Source: Acidobacteriota bacterium (GTDB lineage Bacteria; Acidobacteriota; Vicinamibacteria; Vicinamibacterales; UBA2999). From it: a stretch of 64,000 bases of DNA. Made by a program: the position numbers and the translations under genes. The DNA lies in assembly GCA_020851565.1 (NCBI GenBank), contig JADZCN010000030.1, positions 38,374 to 102,373 of the forward strand, written 5' to 3'. Positions within the stretch are counted from its first letter, which is position 1. Every line of letters starts with the position of its first letter. The notes below the pieces were generated by a model. It saw only the letters and a program-made list of their open reading frames with translations. It had not been told where the DNA came from and did not search any database. Below are positions 9,080 to 17,467 of the stretch, one piece after another.

Positions 9080-10336
9080 TCAGTCGTCGTGCGTGATCAG
9101 ACGGACGCTGCGCTGGTACGTCACGTAGGAGATGGCCCACTGCAGCATCACCGACGCGCGATTGCGGAAGCCGATCAGGAAGAAGATGTGGAGGAACACC
9201 CAGAAGAGCCAGCCGAGGTAGCCCGACAGGCGCAGGAAGCCGAAATCGGCGATGGCCGCGTTCCGGCCGATGGTGGCCAGGTTGCCGGGATCGAGGTATC
9301 GGAACGGCCTGGTCGGCTCGCCCGATAGGCGTCGCACCGCGTTGCGCGCGGCATGCCGGCCCAGCTGCTTGGCGGCCTGAGCCACCCCCGGCAGCGGCCT
9401 GCCGGTCTGATGGGTGAACGACGCCAGGTCGCCGGCGATGAACACATCGGGAAACCCGGGCACGGACAGGTCCGGCTCGACGACCACACGGCCGGCACGA
9501 TCCAGCTCAGTCCCGAAGCAACGGCCGAGCGACGAGGCCTGCACCCCGGCCGCCCAGAGCACCGTGTCGGCTTCGATGCGCTCGCCGCCGAGCATCACCC
9601 CGCCCTCGTCGATGGAGGTGACCGCGGTCCCCTCGCGCACCTGGACACCCAGCCGGGTGAGGGAGCGGCGCGCCGACGCGCGCAGGGAATCCGGAAACGT
9701 CGTCAGGATGGATGGGCCGGCCTCGAGCAGCAGGATGCGGGCGGAGGCCGGGTCGACGTTGTCGAATTCGGACCGGAGCGCCTGACGGGCAATCTCGGCC
9801 AGCGCGCCCGCCAACTCCACGCCGGTCGGACCGCCGCCGACGATCACGAAGGTGAGCAGCCGGCGCTGACGCGCGGGATCCGTCTCGCGCTCGGCCTTCT
9901 CGAACGCCAGCAGCACGCGCTTCCGGATCTCGAGCGCATCGTCGAGCGTCTTGAGTCCGGGCGCGCGAGGCTGCCAGTCGTCGTGGCCGAAATACGAGTG
10001 TGTCACCCCCGTGGCGAGGATCAACGCGTCGTACGCCAGCGTTTGCCCGCCGTCGAGGTGGAGGCACTTCGCCGCGGGATCGACGCGCTCGACGGTCGCG
10101 AGCAGCACGCGGAGGTTGGCCTGCCGCCGGAGGATCCAGCGGATGGGCGACGCGATGTCGCCGGGGGAGAGCCCCGCCGTGGCAACCTGGTACAGCAGCG
10201 GCTGGAAGACGTGATGATTGTGCCGATCCACCAGCGTGACGCGCACGGGCTCGCGCGCCAGCGCCCGGGACGCATCGAGCCCCGCGAACCCGCCGCCGAC
10301 GATGACGATGTGAGGGACGTGGGGACCGTCGGTCAT
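9080..10336 (-). CDS. ndh: Type II NADH dehydrogenase (NDH-2 family FAD oxidoreductase)
   Basis: Single-subunit, non-pumping NADH:quinone oxidoreductase, 418 residues. An FAD-binding GGGFAG motif is at residues 14-19. The family segment FQPLLYQVATAGLSPGDIA follows, and the NADH-binding VIVGGGPTGVELAGALAE is central. The C-terminus has a hydrophobic helix (LGWLFWVFLHIFFLIGF) that anchors NDH-2 to the membrane. The chosen ATG overlaps the stop of the upstream permease gene (ATGA), though the two functions look unrelated. A longer frame upstream lies inside that permease gene and was rejected. Confidence 0.88.
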   Translation of the reverse strand: MTDGPHVPHIVIVGGGFAGLDASRALAREPVRVTLVDRHNHHVFQPLLYQVATAGLSPGDIASPIRWILRRQANLRVLLATVERVDPAAKCLHLDGGQTLAYDALILATGVTHSYFGHDDWQPRAPGLKTLDDALEIRKRVLLAFEKAERETDPARQRRLLTFVIVGGGPTGVELAGALAEIARQALRSEFDNVDPASARILLLEAGPSILTTFPDSLRASARRSLTRLGVQVREGTAVTSIDEGGVMLGGERIEADTVLWAAGVQASSLGRCFGTELDRAGRVVVEPDLSVPGFPDVFIAGDLASFTHQTGRPLPGVAQAAKQLGRHAARNAVRRLSGEPTRPFRYLDPGNLATIGRNAAIADFGFLRLSGYLGWLFWVFLHIFFLIGFRNRASVMLQWAISYVTYQRSVRLITHDD

Positions 10337-11610
10337 TCGTAGCGCAGGGCCTCGACCGGATCCAGCCCCGCCGCGCGCCGGGCCGGCCAGTACCCCGCCA
10401 GAATACCAACGAACACCGACGTGGTCAGCCCCGACAGCACGGCCCACCACGGAGGGGCGGCCGGGAACGTGGGGGCCAGGAAGGCCGCCAGCAGCCCGAG
10501 CGCCGTGGCCAGCACGACGCCCGCCACCCCGCCGGCTCCAGACAGGATGGCCGCCTCGAAGAGGAACTGGCGCAGCACCTCGCCGCGCTTCGCGCCAATC
10601 GCCAGGCGGACACCGATCTCGCGCGTGCGCTCGGTGACGCTGATGATCATCACGTTCGCAATGCCGATGCCGCCGATGACCAGGCTGACGGCAGCCAGCG
10701 CGATCGTGGCCCAGAAGATCTGCGACCCCAGCCGATCGAACTGCGCGATGATCTGGTCGGCGGTATTCAGCGCGAAGTTGTCGGGCTCGCCCGGCGGCAC
10801 GTTCCGAAGCAGTCGGAGGATGGTGGCGGCCTCGAGGCGCGCCTCTTCCCTGAGCCCCGGGAACGCGCGGATGTACAGGACCGTGTTCTCCGCGTCCGGG
10901 AACTTCAGGCGGGCGGTGTTCACGGGAATGGCAACCACGCGATCGTTGCGGTTCTCTCCAAAGAACGTGCCCCGACGCGGCGCCAGTTCTCCCACCACGT
11001 AGTAACGGTCGCCGCCCAGCAGGAACGACTGGCCCACGGACGATCGCGCCCCGAACAGCGCGCGCGCGATGCTGGACCCGAGCACCGCCACCTGGGCGCG
11101 GGCGCGCTCCTCGTAGTCGGTGAACGGGCGGCCCCCGGTGAACTCGGCGCCCACGACATCGTAGAAGTTCGGCGAGATACCTTCGACGAGCAGCGTGTCG
11201 GACTCGTTGATGCCCGCCCGGGCGGTGATCGCGCGCGTCCCGGTGACGACGGGGACGATGAGCTCGATGCCGACGTCCCGAATCGAAGGGCCGAGCGCCG
11301 CGATCCTCGGCGCGAACTCAGCCCTCAAGGGCGGCCGCTTGACGTCCTGCGACGTGCCGGCGGCGTACGGCTCCCCGCTCGTGTGGAAGGCGAAGATGTT
11401 GTCCGTGCCCAGCTCGCGAAAGAGCAGCGCCACGCTGTTGCGCAGGCCCACGAGCGTGGACGACACCAGCACCACCGTCACGATGCCGATGACGACACCG
11501 ATGATGGCGAGGGCGGAACGGGCCGGCTGCGAGCGGATGGACTCGACGGCGAGCACGGCGGCCTCGCGCAGCTCGCTCGCCACCGACTCCTGGATGGGCG
11601 CGGTCGCCAT
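10333..11610 (-). CDS. MacB-type ABC transporter permease (FtsX fold)
   Basis: Permease of the MacB/LolCE class, 425 residues. An N-terminal transmembrane helix (ALAIIGVVIGIVTVVLVSST) is followed by a large periplasmic domain, then three C-terminal helices. The cytoplasmic VTERTREIGVRLAIGAKRGE motif, which contacts the ATPase, is intact, and the protein ends with PVEALRYE as is usual. It lies 3 bases after a second permease of the same class. No ATP-binding subunit is encoded beside it, so the nucleotide-binding partner must be elsewhere. Confidence 0.88.
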   Translation of the reverse strand: MATAPIQESVASELREAAVLAVESIRSQPARSALAIIGVVIGIVTVVLVSSTLVGLRNSVALLFRELGTDNIFAFHTSGEPYAAGTSQDVKRPPLRAEFAPRIAALGPSIRDVGIELIVPVVTGTRAITARAGINESDTLLVEGISPNFYDVVGAEFTGGRPFTDYEERARAQVAVLGSSIARALFGARSSVGQSFLLGGDRYYVVGELAPRRGTFFGENRNDRVVAIPVNTARLKFPDAENTVLYIRAFPGLREEARLEAATILRLLRNVPPGEPDNFALNTADQIIAQFDRLGSQIFWATIALAAVSLVIGGIGIANVMIISVTERTREIGVRLAIGAKRGEVLRQFLFEAAILSGAGGVAGVVLATALGLLAAFLAPTFPAAPPWWAVLSGLTTSVFVGILAGYWPARRAAGLDPVEALRYE

Positions 11611-11613
11611 GGT

Positions 11614-12846
11614 CTACTCCGACCTCATCGCGGTCACCACGTCGAGATGTACCGCGCGGCGCGCGGGGTACCAGCCGGCGACCAGCCCGCTCAGGCCTGA
11701 TGCAGCCAGGCTGACGGCCACGGTCGCCGGCGCCACGGTGAGGGGCAGGTCGAAGGCCCTCGCCGCCATCGTGACCAGGGCCACGGCGGCAGCCGTGCCC
11801 GTGGTGCCGCCGATGAGCGCCACGAGCGCCGACTCGGCCAGCACCTCGCGCATGATCTGCACGCGCGGGGCGCCGACGGCCCGGCGCAGGCCGATCTCGC
11901 GCGTGCGCTGGGTGACGGAGACGAGCACCGTGTTGGTGATGACCACGATCGCGGCCAGCAGGGCCATCAGCGAGATGGGCCCCGCCGCCGCGCCGATGCG
12001 CTCCGACAGGTTCGCGACGAAGTCACGGGCGGCGTCAGGCGTGAGGATGTCGAAGGTGTCGGGCACGCCGGGGCCGAGCGCCCGGCGGGCGCGGAGCGAC
12101 ACGCGCGCGCGGTCCTCACCCACCACCGAAGGCCGGTCGCCGGTGGCCTTCGCGAAAATCTGAAGGGAGGCCGGTGCGCCGAACGCGCGCTCGTAGGCCA
12201 GCAGCGGAATCCAGACGTACTTGTCGAGCGTGACGCCGCCCGACTGCCCCTGGCGGTCCTGGATCCCGATGACGGTGAACCGCCGGCCCGCGAGGCGCAG
12301 TGGCTGCCCGAGCGGATCCACGCCGGGGAACAGCGCGTCGACCACGTCGGCGCCGACAATCGCAACCGGCTCGCCCCGCCCGTCCTCGTCCGCCCGGAAA
12401 AAGCGCCCCCGGCCAATCGTGAGGTCGCGCAGCTCGGCGATCTCCCAGGTCGTGCCGGTCACCGACGCGCCTTCGAACTTCCGCCCGCCGGCCGTCACAT
12501 CGGCCCGGGTCTGGGCGTTGGGGGCGTACAGGACGAGACCGCCGGCATGGCGCTCGAGGAACTTCAGCTCGGAGCGGCGGATCGGCGGGTTGCGCTGGAG
12601 CTGCTCCTGCAGCTCGCGCCGCGACACGCTTCCCGGCGACGCCACCTGCGCGATGAGGAAGGTGTCGGCGCCGAAGGTTCGCGCCGTCGTCTGCTGTGCG
12701 TAGCGCGCGATGCCGTCCAGCGCCGATACGACGAGCACGATCGTGGCGACAGCGACGGCGATGGCCAGCGCGCCAAGTCCGGCCCTCAACGGGTTCCCGC
12801 GGATGGCCGCGCCCCCCTGCCGCAGTGCTTCGCGTATCATCCGCAC
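11614..12846 (-). CDS. MacB-type ABC transporter permease (FtsX fold)
   Basis: Second permease, 410 residues, with the same topology as its neighbour: one N-terminal helix, a periplasmic domain and three C-terminal helices. The VTQRTREIGLRRAVGAPRVQ segment and the final VVTAMRSE-like end are characteristic. The pair may form a heterodimer. The gene is divergent from an HlyD-type adaptor across a 60-base promoter region, which suggests a tripartite exporter or lipoprotein-handling system. Substrate unknown. Confidence 0.86.
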   Translation of the reverse strand: MRMIREALRQGGAAIRGNPLRAGLGALAIAVAVATIVLVVSALDGIARYAQQTTARTFGADTFLIAQVASPGSVSRRELQEQLQRNPPIRRSELKFLERHAGGLVLYAPNAQTRADVTAGGRKFEGASVTGTTWEIAELRDLTIGRGRFFRADEDGRGEPVAIVGADVVDALFPGVDPLGQPLRLAGRRFTVIGIQDRQGQSGGVTLDKYVWIPLLAYERAFGAPASLQIFAKATGDRPSVVGEDRARVSLRARRALGPGVPDTFDILTPDAARDFVANLSERIGAAAGPISLMALLAAIVVITNTVLVSVTQRTREIGLRRAVGAPRVQIMREVLAESALVALIGGTTGTAAAVALVTMAARAFDLPLTVAPATVAVSLAASGLSGLVAGWYPARRAVHLDVVTAMRSE

Positions 12847-12906
12847 GGCTATGACGCCAGTGTCGCACCAGACGACCCCGATTCGGAGTCTAATCGTGTC
12901 ACAGAC

Positions 12907-14151
12907 ATGAGCATCCGCCGCCTCCTGATCGGAGCCGTTGTCCTTGCCGTCGCCGGGGGCGCGTGGTACGCGCGCCGCGGCGCGGCCGAGGGAACGCTCG
13001 CCGATCTCGCCACCGTCGCCCGCACTCCCACGCTGCAGTCCTACGTCACCGCTTCGGGCGAGATTGTCGCCACGCGCTATGCCGATATCGGGTCGGCGTC
13101 CATGGGCCGGCTGGTATCGCTGGCCGTCAAGGAAGGCGACCCGGTGAAGGCCGGCCAGGTGGTCGCGCGCATCGACCCCGTGCAGGCGTCGACCACGGCA
13201 GACGCCGCGGCCGCCGGGCTGCGGGCCCTCGAGGCCGAAGTCGATGCGGCGGCCAGCCAGATCCGTGCGGGTCAGGCGGACCTGGCCGCCGCCGAAGCGC
13301 GCGCGACCGATGCCCAGCGCGCGCTCACGCGTGCGCGCGAACTGCGACAGGCCGGCCTGATCGCGCAGTCCGAGTTCGACACGGCGCAGGCGACGGCCGA
13401 CTCCACCGCGGCGCAGGTGCGGGCCGCCGAGGCCGCGATCCGGCGGCTCGAGGAAACCCGCGCCGCTGCCGAGCGACGCGTCGCTCAGGGGCGGGCGGAA
13501 GTGGCGCGAGCCCGCGATGTCGTGGCCAAGACCGACATCACCGCTCCCATCGACGGCGTGGTCACGCGCCTCGACGTCGAGGAGGGCGAGATGGTGGTGA
13601 TTGGCGTGCAGAACCAGCCCGGCACCATCCTGATGACCATCTCGGACCTCAGCTCGATCAACGCCGAGGTCAAGGTGGCCGAAGCCGACGTGCTGCGCCT
13701 GGCGCTGGGGAACACCGCCGGCGTGACGCTGGAGGCCCTTCCCGGAAAGACGTTCCCCGGCAGGGTGGTGGAGATTGGCGCCAGTGCCCTGCCGCAGCTG
13801 GGCACGCAGGCGGCCGCGCGCGAGTTCCGCGTGAAGGTCCGCCTCGAAGGCGCCCTCGAGACGCTGCGGCCCGGGCTCACGTGCGATGCCGAGATCCTGG
13901 TCGCCGAGCGGGCCAACGTCCTCGCGGTACCGCTCCAGGCCGTGGTCCAGCGCACCGGAGCCTCCGGCGCGCCAGAGGTCGGCGTCTTCGTCGTGACAGA
14001 CGGGATCGCCCGCTTCACCCCCGTCAAGACCGGTATCATCGGCGGCCTCACCATCGAGGTCGAAGGCGTGCCCGAAGGCGCCTCAATCGTCTCCGGCCCC
14101 TTCCAGGCGCTGCGCGAGATTCAGTATGGGGAAAGGATCAGGACCAGATAG
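12907..14151 (+). CDS. Periplasmic adaptor (HlyD/MacA family) of an efflux system
   Basis: Membrane-fusion protein, 414 residues, linking inner-membrane permeases to an outer-membrane channel. It has an N-terminal anchor (LLIGAVVLAVAGGAWYARR) and a split lipoyl domain (GRLVSLAVKEGDPVKAGQVV, then ITAPIDGVVTRLDVEEGEMV). An Ala/Arg-rich coiled-coil hairpin lies between the halves and beta-barrel segments follow. It is divergently transcribed from the two MacB-type permeases, its likely partners. A TCTAAT box lies 12 bases before the ATG. The stop is followed at once by two octamer arrays. Confidence 0.9.
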   Translation: MSIRRLLIGAVVLAVAGGAWYARRGAAEGTLADLATVARTPTLQSYVTASGEIVATRYADIGSASMGRLVSLAVKEGDPVKAGQVVARIDPVQASTTADAAAAGLRALEAEVDAAASQIRAGQADLAAAEARATDAQRALTRARELRQAGLIAQSEFDTAQATADSTAAQVRAAEAAIRRLEETRAAAERRVAQGRAEVARARDVVAKTDITAPIDGVVTRLDVEEGEMVVIGVQNQPGTILMTISDLSSINAEVKVAEADVLRLALGNTAGVTLEALPGKTFPGRVVEIGASALPQLGTQAAAREFRVKVRLEGALETLRPGLTCDAEILVAERANVLAVPLQAVVQRTGASGAPEVGVFVVTDGIARFTPVKTGIIGGLTIEVEGVPEGASIVSGPFQALREIQYGERIRTR

Positions 14152-14153
14152 CG

Positions 14154-14209
14154 GGTTCTCAGGTTCTCGGGTTCTCGGGTTCTCGAGTTCTCGGGTTCTC
14201 GAGTTCGCC
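14154..14209 (+). repeat. Octamer array GGTTCTCG, 7 units
   Basis: Seven consecutive 8-base units in perfect register: GGTTCTCA, GGTTCTCG three times, AGTTCTCG, GGTTCTCG and a degenerate AGTTCGCC. It begins 3 bases after the adaptor stop codon. The same unit or its complement recurs at 17372, 40021, 55351 and 57729. Confidence 0.95.
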
Positions 14210-14212
14210 CCC

Positions 14213-14292
14213 GCACCCGTGCACCCCTGCACCCGTGCACCCGTGCACCCCTGCACCCCTGCACCCATGCCCCCCTGCACCCATGCACCCCC
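14213..14292 (+). repeat. Octamer array GCACCCGT/GCACCCCT, about 10 units
   Basis: Ten 8-base units (GCACCCGT, GCACCCCT, GCACCCAT and one GCCCCCCT) follow directly on the GGTTCTCG array. They run to within 6 bases of a -10-like box for the next gene. The unit is the reverse complement of the GGTGCAGG array at 4367. Confidence 0.95.
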
Positions 14293-14297
14293 TGAAG

Positions 14298-14303
14298 TAC
14301 ACT
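14298..14303 (+). promoter_or_regulatory. Candidate -10 box TACACT of a leaderless mRNA
   Basis: TACACT lies exactly 7 bases before the ATG of the molybdopterin oxidoreductase and there is no Shine-Dalgarno sequence. Transcription from it would start at or next to the ATG. No clear -35; that region is occupied by the octamer array. Confidence 0.4.
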
Positions 14304-14310
14304 GCCGCTC

Positions 14311-16329
14311 ATGCCCCGCCCCGCCGTTGCCCCGTCCGAGTCCACCGTCGAGACGGCGTGCCCGCTCGACTGTCCCGATGCCTGTTCCCTCACCGTCACC
14401 CTGCGGGGCGGGCGGATCACGCGCATCAACGGCGGCACGGCCAACGAGGTGACACGCGGCTACATCTGCGCGAAGGTCCGCCATTTCGACCGGCGCGTCT
14501 ACGGCGACGACCGCCTGCACTACCCCGCCGTGCGTCGCGGCCCCAAGGGCAAGGGGGCGTTCACGCGCGTGACGTGGGACGATGCGCTGGATCGCATTGC
14601 GGAGAGGCTGGAACAGGTTCGGCGGAGCGACGGCCCCGAGGCCATCCTGCCCCTCTGCTATGGCGGCTCGAACGGCTACCTCACGCAGGACTACGCCGAC
14701 GCCATCTTCTTCCGCCGGCTCGGCGCGTCTCGCCTCCTCCGCTCGGTGTGCGCGGCGCCGACCGGCGCGGCCAACGCGGGCCTTTACGGCAAGATGGGAT
14801 CGGTCGCCTACCAGGACTACCCCTCGGCGCGCCTCATCCTCATCTGGGGAGTCAACCCGGGCGTCTCGGGCATCCACCTGATGCCCTATCTCAAGGAGGC
14901 GCGCGAGCAGGGCGCCACCATCGTCGTGATCGATCCACGGGCGACGACCGTGGCGAGGCAGTCGCACATCCACCTGGCGGTGCGCCCCGGGACCGACCTT
15001 CCGGTCGCCCTCGCCATTCATCGGCACCTGTTCGAGGAGGGGCTCGCCGACGAGGCGTTCCTGGCCGCCCACGCGACGGGCGCCGACGCGCTGCGCGAGC
15101 GTGCCAGGCCCTGGACGTTCGAGCGGGCGGCCGAGGTGAGCGGTGTGCCGGCGGATCGGCTCCGCCAGGTTGCGGACCTGTACGCCCGCACGTCGCCGGC
15201 CCTCGTGAAGTGTGGATGGGGCCTGGAGCGCAATCGAAACGGCGGGAGCGCCGCGGCCGCGGTGCTGGCCCTGCCCGCCGTCGGCGGCAAGTTCGGCGTG
15301 CGGGGCGGCGGCTACTCGATGAGCAACTCCGCCACGTGGGGCATCGATCGCGCGTGGCTGCAGGACGCCGAAGCCGCCAGCCGCACCGTCAACATGAACC
15401 GGGTGGGTCGCGAGCTCACCACGCCCTCGGGAACGCCCATCCGCGCGCTCTTCGTCTACAACTGCAATCCGGCCGTCACGCTCCCCGACCAGGCGCGCGT
15501 GCTGCAGGGCCTGTCACGCGACGACCTGTTCACCGTCGTCTTCGACCAGGTGCTCACCGACACGGCGCTCTACGCGGATGTCGTGCTGCCCGCCACCACG
15601 TTCCTGGAACACTACGACTACGCGAAGGCCTACGGCTCGCTGTCCCTGCAGCTGGCGCGGCCGGTGATCGAGCCGGTTGGCGAATCCCGATCGAACACCG
15701 AGGTCTTCATGGACCTCGTGCGGCGGCTGAGCCTCTCTCGCGACGGCGATCCCGATGACGATCTCGATGCGATGCTGGCGTCGCTGTCCGGCATGCCAAG
15801 CGGCATCGGCGACGAACTGCGTGCGAGCTGGCGCGCGACGCCTCCCTATGGGGGTCGCCCGGTTCAGTTCGTGGACGTCTTCCCGAACACGCAGGACCGC
15901 AAGGTCCACCTCTGCCCCGAAGCCCTGGATCGCGAGGCGCCCCGCGGCCTCTACGGCTACGAGGAGGATCCCGCCACCGGGCGCTTCCCGCTGGCGCTCA
16001 TCTCCCCGGCCAGCGAGCGCACGATCAGTTCTACCCTCGGCGAGCTCACGCGCCCCGACATCGCTCTCGACATCAACCCCGCCGACGCCGACGCGCGCAG
16101 CATCGACGATGACGACGAGGTCCGGGTGTTCAACAGCCAGGGTGAGGTGAGATTGAGGGCGCGGGTGACGCCGCTGGTGCGGCCGGGCACGGTGTCGATG
16201 CCCAAGGGCATATGGCGCCGGCACACGTCCAACGGCTGGACCTCGAACGTGCTGGTCCCGGACAGCCTGACCGACCTGGGTGGGGGTGCGTGTTTCAACG
16301 ACGCACGCGTCGACGTGGAGAAGATCTGA
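14311..16329 (+). CDS. Molybdopterin-dependent oxidoreductase (formate dehydrogenase-like)
   Basis: 672-residue member of the DMSO reductase family. A 4Fe-4S site is formed by C17, C21, C25 and C53 (CPLDCPDAC, then YICAK). The molybdenum ligand is likely C147 in SVCAAPTG, so it is a Cys and not a Sec enzyme. A C-terminal MopB domain near residues 560-670 binds the cofactor. No Tat signal is present, so it is probably cytoplasmic. No electron-transfer subunits lie beside it and the substrate is unknown. Confidence 0.88.
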   Translation: MPRPAVAPSESTVETACPLDCPDACSLTVTLRGGRITRINGGTANEVTRGYICAKVRHFDRRVYGDDRLHYPAVRRGPKGKGAFTRVTWDDALDRIAERLEQVRRSDGPEAILPLCYGGSNGYLTQDYADAIFFRRLGASRLLRSVCAAPTGAANAGLYGKMGSVAYQDYPSARLILIWGVNPGVSGIHLMPYLKEAREQGATIVVIDPRATTVARQSHIHLAVRPGTDLPVALAIHRHLFEEGLADEAFLAAHATGADALRERARPWTFERAAEVSGVPADRLRQVADLYARTSPALVKCGWGLERNRNGGSAAAAVLALPAVGGKFGVRGGGYSMSNSATWGIDRAWLQDAEAASRTVNMNRVGRELTTPSGTPIRALFVYNCNPAVTLPDQARVLQGLSRDDLFTVVFDQVLTDTALYADVVLPATTFLEHYDYAKAYGSLSLQLARPVIEPVGESRSNTEVFMDLVRRLSLSRDGDPDDDLDAMLASLSGMPSGIGDELRASWRATPPYGGRPVQFVDVFPNTQDRKVHLCPEALDREAPRGLYGYEEDPATGRFPLALISPASERTISSTLGELTRPDIALDINPADADARSIDDDDEVRVFNSQGEVRLRARVTPLVRPGTVSMPKGIWRRHTSNGWTSNVLVPDSLTDLGGGACFNDARVDVEKI

Positions 16330-16402
16330 AGTGAACCGACGCCAGCCATCCGCTCCAGGCCGGAGCCTGGAGCGGATGGCTGAGAGTCGGAAAGCGGACA
16401 GA

Positions 16403-16606
16403 CTATTCGCCGCTCGGCAGCTTGCCGCGTCCGCCGCGCGAGACCTGACCACCCTTGCGGCCGGCTTCGCGGGCTTCCTGGGCAGACCACTCGTGCGCCG
16501 TGCCTTTGGCGTGAGCCGCGCGACCACCCTTGCTGGCGATTTCACGCTGCTTCTCTGGGGACATCGAGGCAAAGCCTCGGCGGGCCTTACGAATGACTTC
16601 GAGCAC
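16403..16606 (-). CDS. KGG-repeat stress protein
   Basis: Small hydrophilic 67-residue protein with three KGG-type repeats (EIASKGGRAAHAKGTAHEW, then GRKGGQVSRG), as in general stress protein families related to GsiB and LEA-like proteins. I chose the GTG at 16606 because AGGAG lies 9 bases upstream and family members start just before the RGFASM segment seen here. The frame is open further upstream (to 16681), but that part does not resemble the family. It probably responds to desiccation or general stress. Confidence 0.82.
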   Translation of the reverse strand: MLEVIRKARRGFASMSPEKQREIASKGGRAAHAKGTAHEWSAQEAREAGRKGGQVSRGGRGKLPSGE

Positions 16607-16717
16607 GGTCGACACCTCCTTGCCAATCCGTAAAGCGAGATGCTTGCCAGAATCAGCTGAGCCGACACGGCTGTAAATCATTTCAAGGCAATCATTTGTA
16701 CATGTGAAGACATTTCC

Positions 16718-16752
16718 GGCCCCAGCGGGGCCGTATGGAAACCATACAGCCC
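16718..16752. terminator. Overlapping inverted repeats, possible terminator
   Basis: GGCCCCAGCGGGGCC (16718-16732) overlaps a longer hairpin, GGGC-C-GTATGG, loop AAA, CCATAC-A-GCCC (16728-16752). It sits 20 bases past the stop of the minus-strand gene at 16773 and upstream of the KGG gene. There is no T-run, so termination is only inferred. The remaining bases to 16772 show nothing else. Confidence 0.45.
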
Positions 16753-16772
16753 TCCGGTTGAGGTGGTCGGAT

Positions 16773-17006
16773 TCAATACGATGGCGGGTCCGGCCGGCGC
16801 CGCGGCCGGAACACGTCGCAGTGCTCGCAGTTGCGGATGTCGAACTCGTAGCCGACCAGCGGAAAGAACATCGGGTGGGCGCAGTACAGCAGCTGCCCGT
16901 CCACGATGGTGTGGATGGTCAGGTCCGCGGGAATCAAAGGGGTGCTGCGTCCGTACCAGCAGAGGCGATGACGGTCTTCGGGTTCCACGAGGCGCCCTGC
17001 ACCCAT
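16773..17006 (-). CDS. Small CxxC protein of unknown function
   Basis: A 77-residue protein that I do not recognise. It begins with two consecutive ATG codons (17009 or 17006) and has a hydrophobic core (LLYCAHPMFFPLVGYEFDI) followed by NCEHCDVFRP, a CxxC pair that could bind metal or be redox-active. Codon use fits the genome. It is divergent from yggX with a 26-base gap, so the two may share a control region. No strong ribosome binding site is visible. Confidence 0.55.
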   Translation of the reverse strand: MGAGRLVEPEDRHRLCWYGRSTPLIPADLTIHTIVDGQLLYCAHPMFFPLVGYEFDIRNCEHCDVFRPRRRPDPPSY

Positions 17007-17032
17007 CATAATGGGGACGGAGGCAGAGTCAC

Positions 17033-17362
17033 ATGAGCGTGTGTGGGGGTCCGACGGGTGCACCGGACGAGGGCGTGGGTAACAAGAGCGGCCGCAAGGT
17101 CTTCTGCGTGAAGTTCCAGAAGGAGATGCCGGGGCTGGACTACGCCCCGTGGCCCGGCGAGCTCGGCCAGCGCATCTACGAGAACGTGTCCGCGCAGGCC
17201 TGGAGGCTCTGGGAGGATCGCCAGAAGATGATCCTCAACGAGTACCGCCTCATGCCGTGGCAGAAGGAGGCGCAGGAGCTGATCCGCACGCAACTCGAGG
17301 AGTACTTCTTCGGCGAGGGCGCGGCCCTGCCGCCGGGGTACGTGCCGCAGCAGAGCAAATAG
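17033..17362 (+). CDS. yggX: Fe(2+)-trafficking / oxidative damage protection protein
   Basis: YggX homologue thought to protect iron-sulfur clusters from superoxide. The family core is complete: VFCVKFQKEMPGLDYAPWPG with the single conserved Cys, GELGQRIYENVSAQAW, then WQKEAQELIRTQLEEYFFGE. From this ATG the protein has about 20 extra N-terminal residues compared with E. coli YggX; a GTG at 17075 would give the usual length. An octamer array begins 10 bases after the stop. Confidence 0.88.
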   Translation: MSVCGGPTGAPDEGVGNKSGRKVFCVKFQKEMPGLDYAPWPGELGQRIYENVSAQAWRLWEDRQKMILNEYRLMPWQKEAQELIRTQLEEYFFGEGAALPPGYVPQQSK

Positions 17363-17371
17363 GGGGGCTGG

Positions 17372-17467
17372 GGTTCTCGGGTTCTGGGGTTCTGGGGTTC
17401 TGGGGTTCTGGGGTTCTGGGGTTCTGGGGTTCTTCTCACTTCTGACTTCTCACGTCTCACTTCTCAA
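17372..17467 (+). repeat. GGTTCTSG octamer array fused to TTCTCAC heptamer array
   Basis: One GGTTCTCG and six GGTTCTGG units of exactly 8 bases, then a partial unit, then five 7-base units (TTCTCAC, TTCTGAC, TTCTCAC, GTCTCAC, TTCTCAA) at 17433-17467. The heptamer part codes for the last residues and stop of the opposing ATP-grasp gene. Confidence 0.93.

Noticed and set aside
7087..9096. Long plus-strand open frame opposite the kinase
   Set aside because: It is the mirror of a clear Hanks kinase, has no recognisable domain and no ribosome binding site.
14154..14292. CRISPR array
   Set aside because: Units are 8 bases with no spacers; no cas genes nearby.
14749..14751. Possible selenocysteine formate dehydrogenase
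   Set aside because: The molybdenum ligand position is an ordinary Cys codon (C147) and the frame has no internal UGA.
16606..16681. Sigma-54-like site upstream of the KGG gene
   Set aside because: TGGCAA-GCATC-TCGCT has correct spacing but lacks the TTGC core; too weak to call.
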